Below are positions 1 to 9,866 of a stretch of DNA of 64,000 bases, piece by piece. Each line of letters opens with the position of its first letter. Position 1 is the first letter of the stretch. Below the pieces are notes generated by a model. It worked only from the letters and a program-made list of their open reading frames with translations, was not told the DNA's origin and ran no database searches. The position numbers and the translations under genes are program-made. Source of the DNA: Acanthacorydalis orientalis (taxonomy: Eukaryota > Arthropoda > Insecta > Megaloptera > Corydalidae); NCBI GenBank assembly GCA_034766995.1, contig CM068315.1:5961111-6025110 (forward strand), read 5' to 3'.

Positions 1-161
1 AAGCGATCGCCAAGAACGTACTGTTCGCGCATTTGGACGAGAACGAGCGGTCGGATATCTTTGACGCCATGTTTCCTGTCAACTGTTTGACAGGGGAAGC
101 GATTATACAGCAGGGAGACGAGGGAGATAATTTTTATGTCATCGATCAGGGCGAAGTTGAG
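1..161 (+). CDS. Pka-R1: PKA type I regulatory subunit, internal exon (5' end outside window)
   Basis: First visible exon of the regulatory subunit that holds PKA catalytic subunits inactive in the cytosol until cAMP binds. Reading from base 3 gives 53 residues including [20 protein letters not shown] and [16 protein letters not shown], the start of cyclic-nucleotide-binding domain A. The exon closes in phase 0 after a GAG codon at 161, followed by donor GTTAGT. Joined with 5878-6389 and 7203-7287 the reading frame is continuous: 251 residues plus stop. Conserved residues align with mammalian RI-alpha numbering at a constant offset of 128, so about 128 N-terminal residues (dimerisation/docking domain, pseudosubstrate inhibitor site) lie upstream of this window. 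The true 5' boundary of this exon is not visible. Product identification is by recalled family sequence and is near certain. Confidence 0.96.
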
Positions 162-696
162 GTTAGTATTTCTTTTGCAGTTGTTTTCTCGAGATAAAAA
201 TGAAGTTGTGTTCCCCATAAAATTTGTAGAAAAAATTACATCAGTGACTGTTTATTATTAGGTATCAGTAAAATTGAAATCTTTAAATATAAAAAAAACA
301 ACAAAATACTCTAAATTATTCCAACGCTCATTTTTCTCTATTTAGTCTATTTTTTTTATCATTTGACCGTGTTTTTCAACTTCTTCTTTTTATTAATAAT
401 GACTGTTGCGTACGGGAGTAATACCGCCGACTTAGTGATGCACTAAGGGGTGAGAACTCGACTCCTTTTTAAATTAATGAAAAGAAGTCTATTTTTTTTT
501 GATTTTACGTTATATTTTGACAGTGAATACAAGTGTTATAGCTTAAAATTAAGATTGTGATCTGGATACTGACTGATTTGATGACTTGCTTTTAACTTCA
601 TGACTTCTGACTTCATAACTTATCAATCGCACATCGAGGCCGGTTTATATATGATTTCTAGAGGGAAGGTAATTGTAATTCCAGGATTACCTGAAA

Positions 697-885
697 TTCA
701 AAAAGGTCAGGATCATTAGGTTACATCTATTTTTCAGTGTTAAATCCAAAGGCATCTTAATTTATTGTATTATAAACTAATGGTTTTGAATCGTTAGTAT
801 TAACCTATATTAATATATAGGTTAATAGGTCTTTGGATTTAACACTGAAAAATAGATGTAACCTAATGAGCCTGACCTTTCTGAA
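697..885. repeat. 189-bp fold-back (inverted repeat) element
   Basis: The arms 697-751 and 831-885 are inverted repeats of 55 bp with two mismatches by eye. Between them lies a second perfect stem, ATTAACCTATAT (799-810) with ATATAGGTTAAT (815-826) around a 4-nt loop. The structure resembles a fold-back MITE or a transcribed long hairpin. It lies in the Pka-R1 intron, so the pre-mRNA would contain the hairpin. No transposase or clear target-site duplication was identified. Confidence 0.7.
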
Positions 886-942
886 TAAAAGTAGTTTTTC
901 CATACTTTTGCAATACCTTTATAATTGTAATAAGCATTCCTT

Positions 943-1076
<134 letters not shown>

Positions 1077-1477
1077 TTTAATCATTACATGTAGGTCATT
1101 CTCTGTATATTACAAAAAATTCTTATAAATCCCGATTGGTGTGCCTAATGTCATTTTAGAAATACTGACACGTATTGCGCTTACTAAAAATTAAAATATT
1201 TAAAATATAGACGAATATTGTTAAATATTTTTTATTACTTTAAATACTACAAGCACAAAATCACTGTATAAAAGCAGTGCAGTAATGTTAGACAATTCCC
1301 AACAGTATATAAAAGATTATCACGACCGTAATTAATGTGCCATTGTCCTTATAATTAAAGTTGTTCCGTTGGTTTAACTTAAGATTTTATCCCTAAATTG
1401 TAGAGTTATAGTACTTTAATAGCAATAGCCCTGCATAGCGTTAAAAAAGCTATATTGCAAGATCATACTCGAATATA

Positions 1478-1545
<68 letters not shown>

Positions 1546-1549
1546 ATAT
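1478..1549. repeat. (TA)n microsatellite
   Basis: About 70 bp of TA dinucleotide repeat within the Pka-R1 intron. Confidence 0.95.
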
Positions 1550-2733
1550 GAATTGTATAAAAAAAAAATCAATGGAAAAATATATTTTAAAAAATATTTA
1601 AGTAAAATTCTTGTATTTGTAAACAAATCAAAACTGAATTTTACTTATATACAAACATATTTTTATGCTTAAATTTAATTGTAGCGAATATAAATATGCC
1701 AAAAAAATAATAGCAAATGTACACTGTTAATAATCTGTAACATTTATTATTTTCGAATCATTACATACCCATGAATCTATTTAATTTCGACTCTCAACTG
1801 ACAGGGAATCATTTAAATTAATAAATATCATTACTTGTCATTACATTATAAATGTTAGAATCATAAATATTAATGCAGAGATAATGAGGTAAAAATATGA
1901 ATTTATAGTCCCATCATACGACCACTTGGGCACAGTGGGTTAAGAGGATTTAAATTATTTATAATGAATTTCAAGCCGTTCGTAACTATTATTAGATTGC
2001 GGTTACTCTCTGAGCTTTTATGCTAATTAACGTTCCGGATTGATGTATAATTACTTTTTAAATAGTTAACATTTAAAATATAATAATGTTATGGTAGAGA
2101 AACGTTGATAAGAAGAATCGTTAGTGAAATTATTTATTATTAAATTACAAAATATATACTCGTTTTTCGAAACTAACGCTTATGAAGACAATCTTTGTTA
2201 TTTACTGTTTTTCATACTTGTTTTATGGCATTTTTCGTGTTGTTAGTAAATGCGTTTGTTTCTTTTCAGTTGATTTTGTTATTATTTTTAAAATGTTTTT
2301 CATTTTCACAATTAATTTTTCATTTACCCCACAAGCCGGAATTTTTTTCTAGTCAAAAAATTTTAATAATTATTTTGTATTCTTTGTGGGTGTTTCGATA
2401 GCGATTTGATCGTGCCAAGTGTCATAAATTACACAAAATACCATCCAAAATCAATAAGTTTTCATGTCATTTAGTGATCTGAAAACGAAATGCGCTTAAG
2501 TAACAATCATATATTCAGTTATTAAACTTTTTTTGTTAGAAAACCGTTTGTGTTTTATGGGGATGTGTGCAAAGTCGATTTGTGAAAGTTAATTTAACCC
2601 CAGTACCAAAATACGAGGGTGATTTGAAAAGTACGCCGCCTAACTATGAAAGAATATAACTTGTGTTTTTAAATTACATTTATTTTTCAATATGGTCCCC
2701 GTGAACCTCAATTAAAACAGGTAGTAAATGCAA

Positions 2734-2906
2734 AAAAAATAAATAGAGGTTATTTTATGTTTTTTTTTAACTCTTTTCTACACAGTTTTTTTAGAATAAA
2801 AAAGTACCCTTCCTGAAAAACTATTATCGGATGGTTCGAAATTCAACTTCCCCGATAAGGGATGAAATAGGCGATTTAAGGCCTGCTTCACTGCAAACCT
2901 ACAATA
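2734..2906 (+). repeat. 173-bp direct repeat, left copy
   Basis: Pairs with 3334-3506, exactly 600 bp downstream. Shared landmarks are AAATAGAGGTTATTTTATG at the start and GATGAAATAGGCGATTTAAG near the end. The copies differ at scattered positions, so they are old. Together they flank the LINE-derived block at about 2907-3333. They could be long terminal repeats of a small composite element, or a tandem duplication bracketing the insert. Confidence 0.8.
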
Positions 2907-2939
2907 GATGGATAGATTAGATAGATTGTGTGTGAGGGG

Positions 2940-3320
2940 GGAGGAAGCTAGCTTGCCTCCCGGCAGTTAGACTCGAAGTCCATTATGCCTTCCCTCGACT
3001 TGATCAAGACTACTCGGGAAGTCTCGCTTCCTTCCAGAAGCCTATCAGCCTGCTCGAGTTTATAGACCCCAGTTCGGCCGCGGTGAAGAAAAACTCCCCA
3101 AACCATCGTCGCCTTAAATTGACCCATGCCGGATATTCCGCGAGGAGGTGAATTGGGATCTCGTTGCCCCCACCCCACCATCTGGACTTCCCGTCCGTCC
3201 TTCAGACTTGTATATGTTCGTAGTAGCTTAGCCTCCCGTGTCCTGTGACAATTCGCACCAGGAGCCGGGAGAAGGATCTGCCACTTCTATAGATTCTCTT
3301 GGTCCAGTCCTTATTTGAGG
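2940..3320 (-). pseudogene. Non-LTR retrotransposon ORF2 C-terminal fragment, decayed
   Basis: On the - strand one frame reads RSFSRLLVRIVTGHGRLSYY, a stop, then WWGGGNEIPIHLLAEYPA and NLRRRWFGEFFFTAAELG, then further stops. The 'TGHGRL' block followed by a 'C..C......IHLL..CPA..NLR' pattern is typical of the end of ORF2, after or within the RNase H region, in I/R1/Jockey-group LINEs. Cysteines expected in the knuckle are mutated (WW for C.WC, EYPA for ECPA) and there are in-frame stops, so it is dead. The fragment is GC-richer than its surroundings. Exact clade not resolved. Confidence 0.6.
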
Positions 3321-3333
3321 CCTGACCTAAGAG

Positions 3334-3506
3334 AAAAAATAAATAGATGTTATTTTATGGTTTTTTTTTAAATCTTTTCTACACAATTTTTTCAGAATAA
3401 AAAAGTACTTTTCTTGAAAAAATATTATCGGTTGGTTCGAAATTCAATTTACCCATAAGGGATGAAATAGGCGATTTAAGGCCTGCTTCATTGCAAACCT
3501 GCAATA
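3334..3506 (+). repeat. 173-bp direct repeat, right copy
   Basis: Second copy of the repeat at 2734-2906, on the other side of the LINE-derived block. It shares the terminal sequence GGCCTGCTTCA-TTGCAAACCT with the left copy (C/T difference). Confidence 0.8.
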
Positions 3507-3736
3507 CTTTATAGTTATTTTTTTACTATATAGTTGTTTATCTTATAGGTCAATTTTAAACAAAAAGTTCCACTGTTTTACAAGTGATTTATTTTAAGAT
3601 AAACTTCATTCTTATTTAGAAAACAAGTAGTTTAGTAAATAATAAATACAAATAACACTTTTATAATTTTCCACCCTCAATATTCTGTGTAGCAAATTTT
3701 TCATTTACTTTCATATGATTTACACATATGGTTAAG

Positions 3737-3738
<2 letters not shown>

Positions 3739-3816
<78 letters not shown>

Positions 3817-3836
3817 GTATATATATATATATATTA
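3739..3836. repeat. (TA)n microsatellite
   Basis: About 98 bp of TA repeat with ATG interruptions. Confidence 0.95.
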
Positions 3837-4603
3837 TAACGAAAATAGTTCACAATTAAGGAAAATACAAGTAACAAAAAAAGTTTATATGCTTGACAAT
3901 TTGAACATAAATTACACGTTATACAACAAAGGGTTAAAAACAGTCGGCGTCTGTTTACTTGTTACCACAAACAGTCTTCTCCTTGAATGTAATAGGCTCG
4001 AGATCGTCGGATATCGTTCGTATTGAAGAAGAAGCAAACAAAATAAAGTCGAGCTTAAATACATAAAACGATACAAGAACAACCGAATTAAAACTGAAAG
4101 CTAATAGCTCTGGCATTTGCAATCGATAAATATTTATACGCTGAAAAAAAGCATGTTATAACCTCATCTCACGAGAACACGAAGACAAAATAATAAAATA
4201 TCAAGGTTTTATAAATATAAAGCATTTAGCATAAATTATTTTATAAAATCTGTATATTTAGGTATGTGAAATGTGTATATTCTGTAGTAAGATTGTAACG
4301 TTTTAATGGCAGTCGTTACTTTTCGGCTTTATTGAACATACGAATTACATTTTAATTTTATGACATATTCACATTTGACTTATAGAATGATTATATCGGT
4401 TGTCGAATTTCTTTGTGACGGAGAACGTCTTACACCGCGGGTTTAATATATGGGTGGAGACTACGCGAAAGTCGATGTTACGATTTTGTGTACATTGAAC
4501 AAATCTTAATAACTTCAAAACTGTAACGGATATCCAAATAAGCAATGCATGGTTTAATAGGGCAAAGATGCAAGAATGTTACGGAATGTTAACTTTAAGC
4601 GCG

Positions 4604-4611
4604 TGACGTCA
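4604..4611. promoter_or_regulatory. CRE palindrome TGACGTCA
   Basis: A perfect cAMP-response-element palindrome in a GC-rich patch (4595-4710) just upstream of the Helentron-derived reading frames. Function is not shown. It could belong to the element's own promoter region. Confidence 0.3.
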
Positions 4612-4918
4612 CAGGCCGTCGCGACATTGTCGCCAAATTGCGGTGTAATATTATCGGTTCGCCGCGCGGAAAAATTAATGTAGCTCAAGAGTGCGCGCGA
4701 GTAGGATGTTGTGTGAGGTATCGTTTGATAGAGCTGGACAAGTGCTATAAAATAAAATTCGAACCGTGACAGTAGTGGAAGCAATTGAAAAGATATACAC
4801 TGATAGAGTGTTGAAACTGGACTAATTTTCTCAAAAATTTTAAAAATGTCCAAATATCTACAAAGCAAGAAGGCGAATAAGTATAGAGAACGTTCACAAA
4901 GTGACAGAGGAATCCAAA

Positions 4919-5038
4919 AAGGTTCCTATGACAGCAGCAGAACGAGTGCGGAGGATGAGGCAGCGGCGACAAGTCGAGGCGAACAACAGTCACGCGAACG
5001 CTGCAACGCCTTTCACAGGGAATAGATGTCGACAGTGA
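4919..5038 (+). pseudogene. Helitron/Helentron ORF N-terminal basic segment
   Basis: Open frame giving KVPMTAAERVRRMRQRRQVE and about 19 further residues before a stop at 5036-5038. 'AAER.R..R.RR' basic starts are frequent in Helitron/Helentron polyproteins of insects. An overlapping frame begins at ATG 4846 (about 60 residues, acidic and serine-rich) and could be the original start followed by a frameshift. The similarity is short, so this rests mainly on its position ahead of the two better-supported segments. Confidence 0.4.
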
Positions 5039-5142
5039 GATGGAACTAATGGAATGCGACGAAGCAGAAGCAGATGTTTGAGAGACGTTTGAGAATAGAT
5101 ATTTAACGTTTAAAACCTATTGGCGTCTGGTGACGGAGAACT

Positions 5143-5361
5143 TTGAAAATACATTTTATGGCAACAAGTTGGGTTTGTGGTGTTTGTGACCGCATATGGT
5201 TCCAAAATAATTTAAAACGGTCAAATGCAGCCATTTTGCAATTCTTACAAAAGGAATTTACAGATGAAGACGCCCAACAGTTCATGCTGTGCTCAAACTG
5301 CTGTAAATTAGTAAAGCAAAGAAACGTGCCAACGTTGAGTAAAATTAACGGTTTCACTTAA
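5143..5361 (+). pseudogene. Helitron-associated cysteine-pair domain fragment (DUF6570-like)
   Basis: A 72-residue open frame containing CGVCDRIWFQNNLK, then CSNCCKLVKQRNVPTLSKIN and GF. 'C..CDR.WF...L' followed by 'C..C.......VP.LS..NG' is the pattern I recall from the region preceding the Helitron-like N-terminal domain in insect Helitron polyproteins (DUF6570 and relatives). It probably binds zinc through the paired cysteines. The frame stops right after the NGF motif, where an intact protein would continue into the Rep domain. Confidence 0.55.
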
Positions 5362-5461
5362 GCAAACACACTTGCCACTCAACTGTATCGAGATGTTTCT
5401 TTTTCAATTAATGCTTTACTACACAGGCATGTCAGAACAATAGTTAGACTTGCCCTGCCAT

Positions 5462-5711
5462 GCCAACATACCGCTTCTGCTCATCGGGGACTTTAATATT
5501 GATGCGTCGAACGATCGTCTGAAACAGTTTCTGAACGACAAGTTTAGGATTGGTCTTGGCCACGGATCCAACTGACTTCACAACTTTAAAGAATACCACT
5601 ATAGACTTAATGTTCTCTAGAGATATAAGTGTAGCGTGTAAGTCTTACTACTAGTACCATTGTCCTGTCTTTAACAAAATTTTACGAGTTAGTCAGCATT
5701 GTGAGAAATAA
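5462..5711 (+). pseudogene. Endonuclease-domain fragment of Helentron/LINE type
   Basis: Frame from 5462 reads ANIPLLLIGDFNIDASNDRL and continues to a stop at 5573. A +1 shift then gives TDFTTLKNTTIDLMFSRDIS followed by CKSYY, an in-frame TAG at 5652, and YHCPVFNKI to a TAA at 5709. 'LLIGDFN.D' is the catalytic GDFN motif and 'TTIDL.FSR' is the following core of exonuclease-endonuclease-phosphatase domains. In this context (downstream of Helitron-type segments) it fits the endonuclease appended to Helentrons. It is broken by one frameshift and one stop. Confidence 0.6.
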
Positions 5712-5765
5712 ATAAAAAGACACACAAGTTTGTTGTGCTCATTTCTTTCTTACCAACCCTACCAC

Positions 5766-5786
5766 GGTAGTGACTCCGACACTACC
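5766..5786 (+). other. Perfect 7-bp hairpin, candidate Helentron 3' terminal stem-loop
   Basis: GGTAGTG (5766-5772), loop ACTCCGA, CACTACC (5780-5786). It lies about 55 bp after the endonuclease remnant, where Helitron-group elements carry a terminal stem-loop. The exact end of the element is not certain. Confidence 0.45.
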
Positions 5787-5877
5787 TACCAAATTTTTTT
5801 TCACTATGAGCTGATATTTATGTGTTTATGAATTTAAAAATTCACAAGACTAACAAATTATCAATATTTCCGTTTAG

Positions 5878-6389
5878 GTTTACGTCAACAATGAATTAGT
5901 GACGACAATAGGCGAAGGCAGCAGTTTTGGCGAGCTCGCACTCATATACGGAACTCCGCGGGCCGCGACCGTACGTGCGAAGACGGACGTGAAATTGTGG
6001 GGCATCGATCGAGACTCGTACCGACGGATCTTGATGGGCTCGACGATCCGTAAACGTAAGATGTACGAGGAGTTCTTGTCGCGCGTGTCGATTCTCGAAA
6101 GTCTCGATAAATGGGAAAGACTGACAGTCGCCGATGCTCTCGAACCGGTCAGCTTCGACGACAAAGAAACAATTGTAAGACAGGGAGAGCCCGGTGATGA
6201 TTTCTATATCATCGTTGAGGGCACAGCGCTCGTTATGCAGCATAGGGCTGAAGGCGAAGAACCAACTGAAGTCGGACGTTTGGGACCGAGTGATTACTTC
6301 GGAGAGATTGCGTTACTGCTGGACAGACCACGTGCAGCCACTGTTGTTGCTAAAGGACCGCTCAAGTGTGTCAAATTGGACCGAGCTAG
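5878..6389 (+). CDS. Pka-R1: PKA type I regulatory subunit, main cAMP-binding exon
   Basis: A 512-nt exon from acceptor TTTAG/G to donor GTAATA, phase 0 in and phase 2 out. It finishes cyclic-nucleotide-binding domain A and encodes nearly all of domain B. Numbering from the first visible residue, the phosphate-binding cassettes are [16 protein letters not shown] (Glu72 and Arg81, matching RI-alpha Glu200 and Arg209) and [16 protein letters not shown] (Glu196 and Arg205, matching Glu324 and Arg333). Trp132 corresponds to Trp260, the residue that caps the adenine in domain A. All key cAMP-contact residues are therefore intact. The linker helix segment [20 protein letters not shown] is typical of RI rather than RII. 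No stops or frameshifts; this looks like a functional gene. Confidence 0.97.
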
Positions 6390-6437
6390 GTAATATATTT
6401 TGCTTAATTAATAAACTAATAATTAGAAAAAATCACC

Positions 6438-6579
<142 letters not shown>

Positions 6580-6659
6580 CACAGTTACAAATTTCCGTTT
6601 TTTTTTCTTTTTTTTTTAAAAAAAAAAATAAACAACAGTTTATATACATTTGGGTTTAC

Positions 6660-6995
6660 ATACTGTCGGCTGAGATGGTCCATTATCAACCGCTTGGCAC
6701 CCCTTCTTTTTTCAAGTGACTTTGTACACTTGACAAAAATCAATTCCTTAAAAATCGTGCTGTCGAACCATACACTTTTCAGGGACTTGTAAACATCTTG
6801 TAAAGAAGGAATGTTTGTATGTTGTAAAGCGCGTGCCTTAACGTATTTTTCAACCAATACAAGGTGTAATTTATGTTTTGCCGAAGCATTACTGCAAGCA
6901 AGCAATGTGATCTTATCTCTTGTAAAAAAAAAAAACAGTTTCATCGGCATTATAAGTTTGATCTGGCTTTCAAAAAGATCTTTACTAAATGTTTT
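6660..6995 (-). pseudogene. pogo/Tigger-jerky-type transposase fragment
   Basis: On the - strand, one frame at about 6980-6937 reads QTYNADETVFF, matching the first catalytic block (Q.YN.DET) of pogo/Tigger/jerky DDE transposases. After a frameshift and a missing stretch, another frame reads KITLLACSNASAKHKLHLVL, then [20 protein letters not shown] and [12 protein letters not shown], matching the usual 'DR.T.L.C.NASG.HKL...V.GK...PR..KN......YK..K.AWM....F..W' region. The block with the second catalytic Asp (IDNAPSH) is not recognisable. It is a dead internal fragment inserted antisense in the Pka-R1 intron. Confidence 0.7.
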
Positions 6996-7202
6996 CTAAT
7001 TTCCAGTTGCGTAACATATAAAAAAGAGATTACAGAACGAAAAGAAAGAAGACAATGTTAAAAATAAGTAAAAATTAATAACTTTAATGTAAAGTTGTCA
7101 TTTATTAACGTAGTGGCGCGATTTTTTTTTATCTTAAACTGATTTTAATTGAACTCAAGTCGGAAAATTAAAAGTGATCATTGTTCTCATTTTTAATTCC
7201 AG

Positions 7203-7287
7203 ATTCGAACGTGTGCTGGGACCATGCGCTGATATTCTGAAACGCAACATAACCCAATATCACAGTTACGTTTCGTTATCAGTTTAG
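7203..7287 (+). CDS. Pka-R1: PKA type I regulatory subunit, terminal exon
   Basis: An 85-nt exon in phase 2 encoding [20 protein letters not shown] and SYVSLSV, ending at TAG 7285-7287. This is the conserved C-terminal helix of RI. The Tyr after 'ITQ' (visible residue 243) corresponds to RI-alpha Tyr371, which caps cAMP in domain B. Most family members I recall end QYNSFVSLSV; here it is [10 protein letters not shown], two mild changes at otherwise very conserved positions. Confidence 0.96.
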
Positions 7288-7459
7288 CTGATGAACGTCG
7301 ATACCTGCAAAATTGCAATTGTTTATTGTTTGTAAAAAAAATGTCTGATATATATATGTTCTTCCTGTCTAGACAAAAAAAAATGTATTAAATAGTATTT
7401 TTGAAAACATATTAGAAAATGAACAATCGGTGATCTAAAAATGCCTCTATCATAGACAT

Positions 7460-7465
7460 AATAAA
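7460..7465 (+). promoter_or_regulatory. Candidate poly(A) signal AATAAA for Pka-R1
   Basis: AATAAA 173 nt after the stop codon. Another lies at 7892-7897, so the 3' UTR could be about 0.2 or 0.6 kb. Confidence 0.45.
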
Positions 7466-7751
7466 TTTTTATTGAGAATAAGGCATCTTATCAGTTTCAA
7501 ACCAATGCTGAGTACTCCGCGTACAGAAAAAGTCACATAAAACTTTACCTCTGTAACATAAATTCGCATATATATATATATTTTTTTTTTTTGCTTTGTA
7601 CGCATACTGTACGTAAACGGGAAACGTGGAATATTTTGAGGCTTGTCAGAGAAAAATTAAAATTCGGACATTCTTTACGTGAAGCCAACAACAAATCTAA
7701 CATAACCTATATAGATATGTATTTCTAACATGCACTGATCTAAGAATCCGA

Positions 7752-7780
7752 TGACGTAATGTGATCGTTCAATGACGTCA
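7752..7780. promoter_or_regulatory. Pair of CRE-like sites downstream of Pka-R1
   Basis: TGACGTAA at 7752-7759 and the perfect palindrome TGACGTCA at 7773-7780, 13 bp apart. A further TTACGTCA occurs at 9252-9259. CREB/ATF binding is possible but not shown; chance occurrence cannot be excluded. Confidence 0.3.
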
Positions 7781-8250
7781 TATACGAATCCTACTATCGT
7801 TTTATCTGAGACGAGAACATGTTATATGACATTTGCTTTTTTCACCTGAAATCCAGTTGGATGCGCGCCAAAATAATCCACTGACTAGTGAAATAAAGCA
7901 GAGCGTGTATTCTTTTTTATGTTTCCGCATGAGAAATTATTAGACACGAAACGGATATAAAACCAATCTTGTTGCTATAAATGGGTAAGTAATGATAATA
8001 CAATATGATTCAAATGCTATTATATTTGAACAAAAATTCAATGTATTTTTTAATATATATATCTACTTTATAATTGTATTTTTTAATTATTATATAGGTA
8101 TACATTTTGTGATTTTTGTAACGAGCACAGTGATGTCATACAAAATTGTATGGAGTTTTGGTACTGTTTTTCATAAATATCGCTCAAACAACGTTAAATA
8201 TATTCTGTCTATTTATGTCATTGCACCTATCATAAAAATCATTAGTAGTT

Positions 8251-8299
8251 TTATATATATATATATACACATATATACATATACATACATACATACATA
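8251..8299. repeat. (TA)n/(TACA)n microsatellite
   Basis: TA repeat passing into TACA tetranucleotides and then a short GA-rich stretch. Confidence 0.9.
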
Positions 8300-8667
8300 G
8301 AGAGAGGGGTTGGGGGAGAGATACTGAGTCCATGTATATCATTTTAAATATTTAATTTGACAGTTAATGTAAAGAAACTTGTTTTAAATTTGGCAAGAGA
8401 ATTCACATAAAAATGTCAAACATTCGAGCTCACACATCCACAAAGTTAACGAAACAAATCATTGTTACTCATCTGCCTTGTCTTGTAGCTTGCGCTATCT
8501 TTCCATGTATGTTTATTTAAGCTTGGAAAAGGGTAAAAACTGCCCTTATGTTTTTGTCAGCGTTATTTTGTACCACGAAAATCTTTTGTGACATTTGATA
8601 TGACATTTTACGAAAATGTATGTTTCGTTTTTCACTTGAAAAATAAGTAATTATTAAAGGCTGCATA

Positions 8668-8682
8668 TGTGTGTGTGTGTGA

Positions 8683-8723
<41 letters not shown>

Positions 8724-8730
8724 CACACAC
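8668..8730. repeat. (GT)n/(TA)n microsatellite
   Basis: GT run followed by about 45 bp of TA. Confidence 0.9.
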
Positions 8731-9748
8731 TTTGTATTATATGAATCTGAGCTTTATTTTCAGAATTTGAGGTTCTATTAGACATAAACGACCCTTATTC
8801 AAGAGTCTGTTTTAAATTAAATATTTACTGACTTTAAATTTTTCGTTGCTTAGAGTTGGTACATGTAAGATCTTTAAGTACTATTTAAACATTTATTCTT
8901 GTCTTTTAATTTTATATATAAAAAAGTATTAACCGTACATTCGTCTCTTGAAGATTGATACAAGATAAGTTGTAAATACTAGTGATTAATCTTCTTTTTT
9001 TTTTTAAAAAAAACTAATATTTTAATGGAAAGTGTACTGGAAATGTGAGAAAAAGAAAGGAACTATAGATTCAGATTTAAAGGAACACATGTCTAGTAGC
9101 GAATCATGAAATCTAAAGAATATGTATGGTAATATTATTTTCAGTGTCTGATAATCTACTGTTAGATTACAAATGCCTTTCTATATAAATGAATCAGTGT
9201 TTTTTTCTTTCTCAAATATTTTCACACCTTCTGATGTAACGACAAAGGCGATTACGTCATTGAAGAGGAGGGTGGACTATATTCGGTTTTAACAAGTTAC
9301 CAATATGTATTCATTTTTGTAAGATCTCTGTCATTGTGGTTTTCTTTTCGTGTCTACATTTCTGTACAAGTGTTTAAAGAAAAAAAACTAAGTTTTCATA
9401 AAGGCATGTAAGTAAACATGTATTAAATTTTACTATTAAATGTTTTTTTTTTTCATTATTATTGGTAACTTATATTACTTTGAAACGCATATTCATCTTA
9501 TGTAATATAAATTTTGCAATGTATGTGTTTCATCCGTTTCATTAATAGGTCGTCGCGAAACAAAATACGAAAGTAAAGAATATCAGATACACTGATAAAA
9601 GTATTTAATATAGTGAACTTCATTATTATTTGAATCATTACTAGATAAGCACTAGATGTACTACTTAAACAATAACGGATGAGGTAATATAGCAATTTGC
9701 CTAACTTTTAATATTTATTATTTTATAAAATATATTTATTCAATTAAT

Positions 9749-9793
9749 GTATGTACATACATACATGTGTGTGTGTATATGTGTGTGTGTGTG

Positions 9794-9863
<70 letters not shown>
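9749..9863. repeat. (TGTA)n/(GT)n/(TA)n microsatellite
   Basis: Compound tract that ends in about 75 bp of pure TA. Confidence 0.95.

Positions 9864-9866
<3 letters not shown>

Larger units (their letters stand above)
4846..5793 (+). mobile_element. Helentron/Helitron-like element remnant, internally deleted
   Basis: Three protein remnants of the same kind of element lie in order on the + strand: a basic N-terminal segment (AAERVRRMRQRR, 4919-5038), a cysteine-pair segment (5143-5361) and an apurinic-like endonuclease segment (5462-5711). They are followed by a perfect 7-bp hairpin at 5766-5786. Helentrons are the Helitron group whose Rep/helicase polyprotein carries an appended endonuclease. 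The Rep and helicase core that should lie between these parts is absent, so this is a deletion derivative. The left boundary is uncertain and may reach about 4555. Confidence 0.6.

Noticed and set aside
405..470. tRNA-like or SINE-like segment with hairpin CTTAGTG-ATG-CACTAAG (431-447) and a partial B box (ACTCGACTCC)
   Set aside because: No cloverleaf can be drawn, the A box is missing and no second copy is seen. A chance hairpin is more likely.
2948..3181. A 77-residue open frame on the - strand (MVGWGQRDPN...)
   Set aside because: Out of frame with the recognisable LINE segment that overlaps it; the LINE reading explains the sequence better.
4554..4993. Open frames on the - strand opposite the Helentron-like region, and 5103-5357
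   Set aside because: They mirror the better-supported + strand Helentron segments and show no family motif.
7992..8300. A 102-residue open frame downstream of Pka-R1
   Set aside because: Composition follows AT-rich DNA, it runs into a TA/TACA microsatellite, and no domain or splice context supports it.
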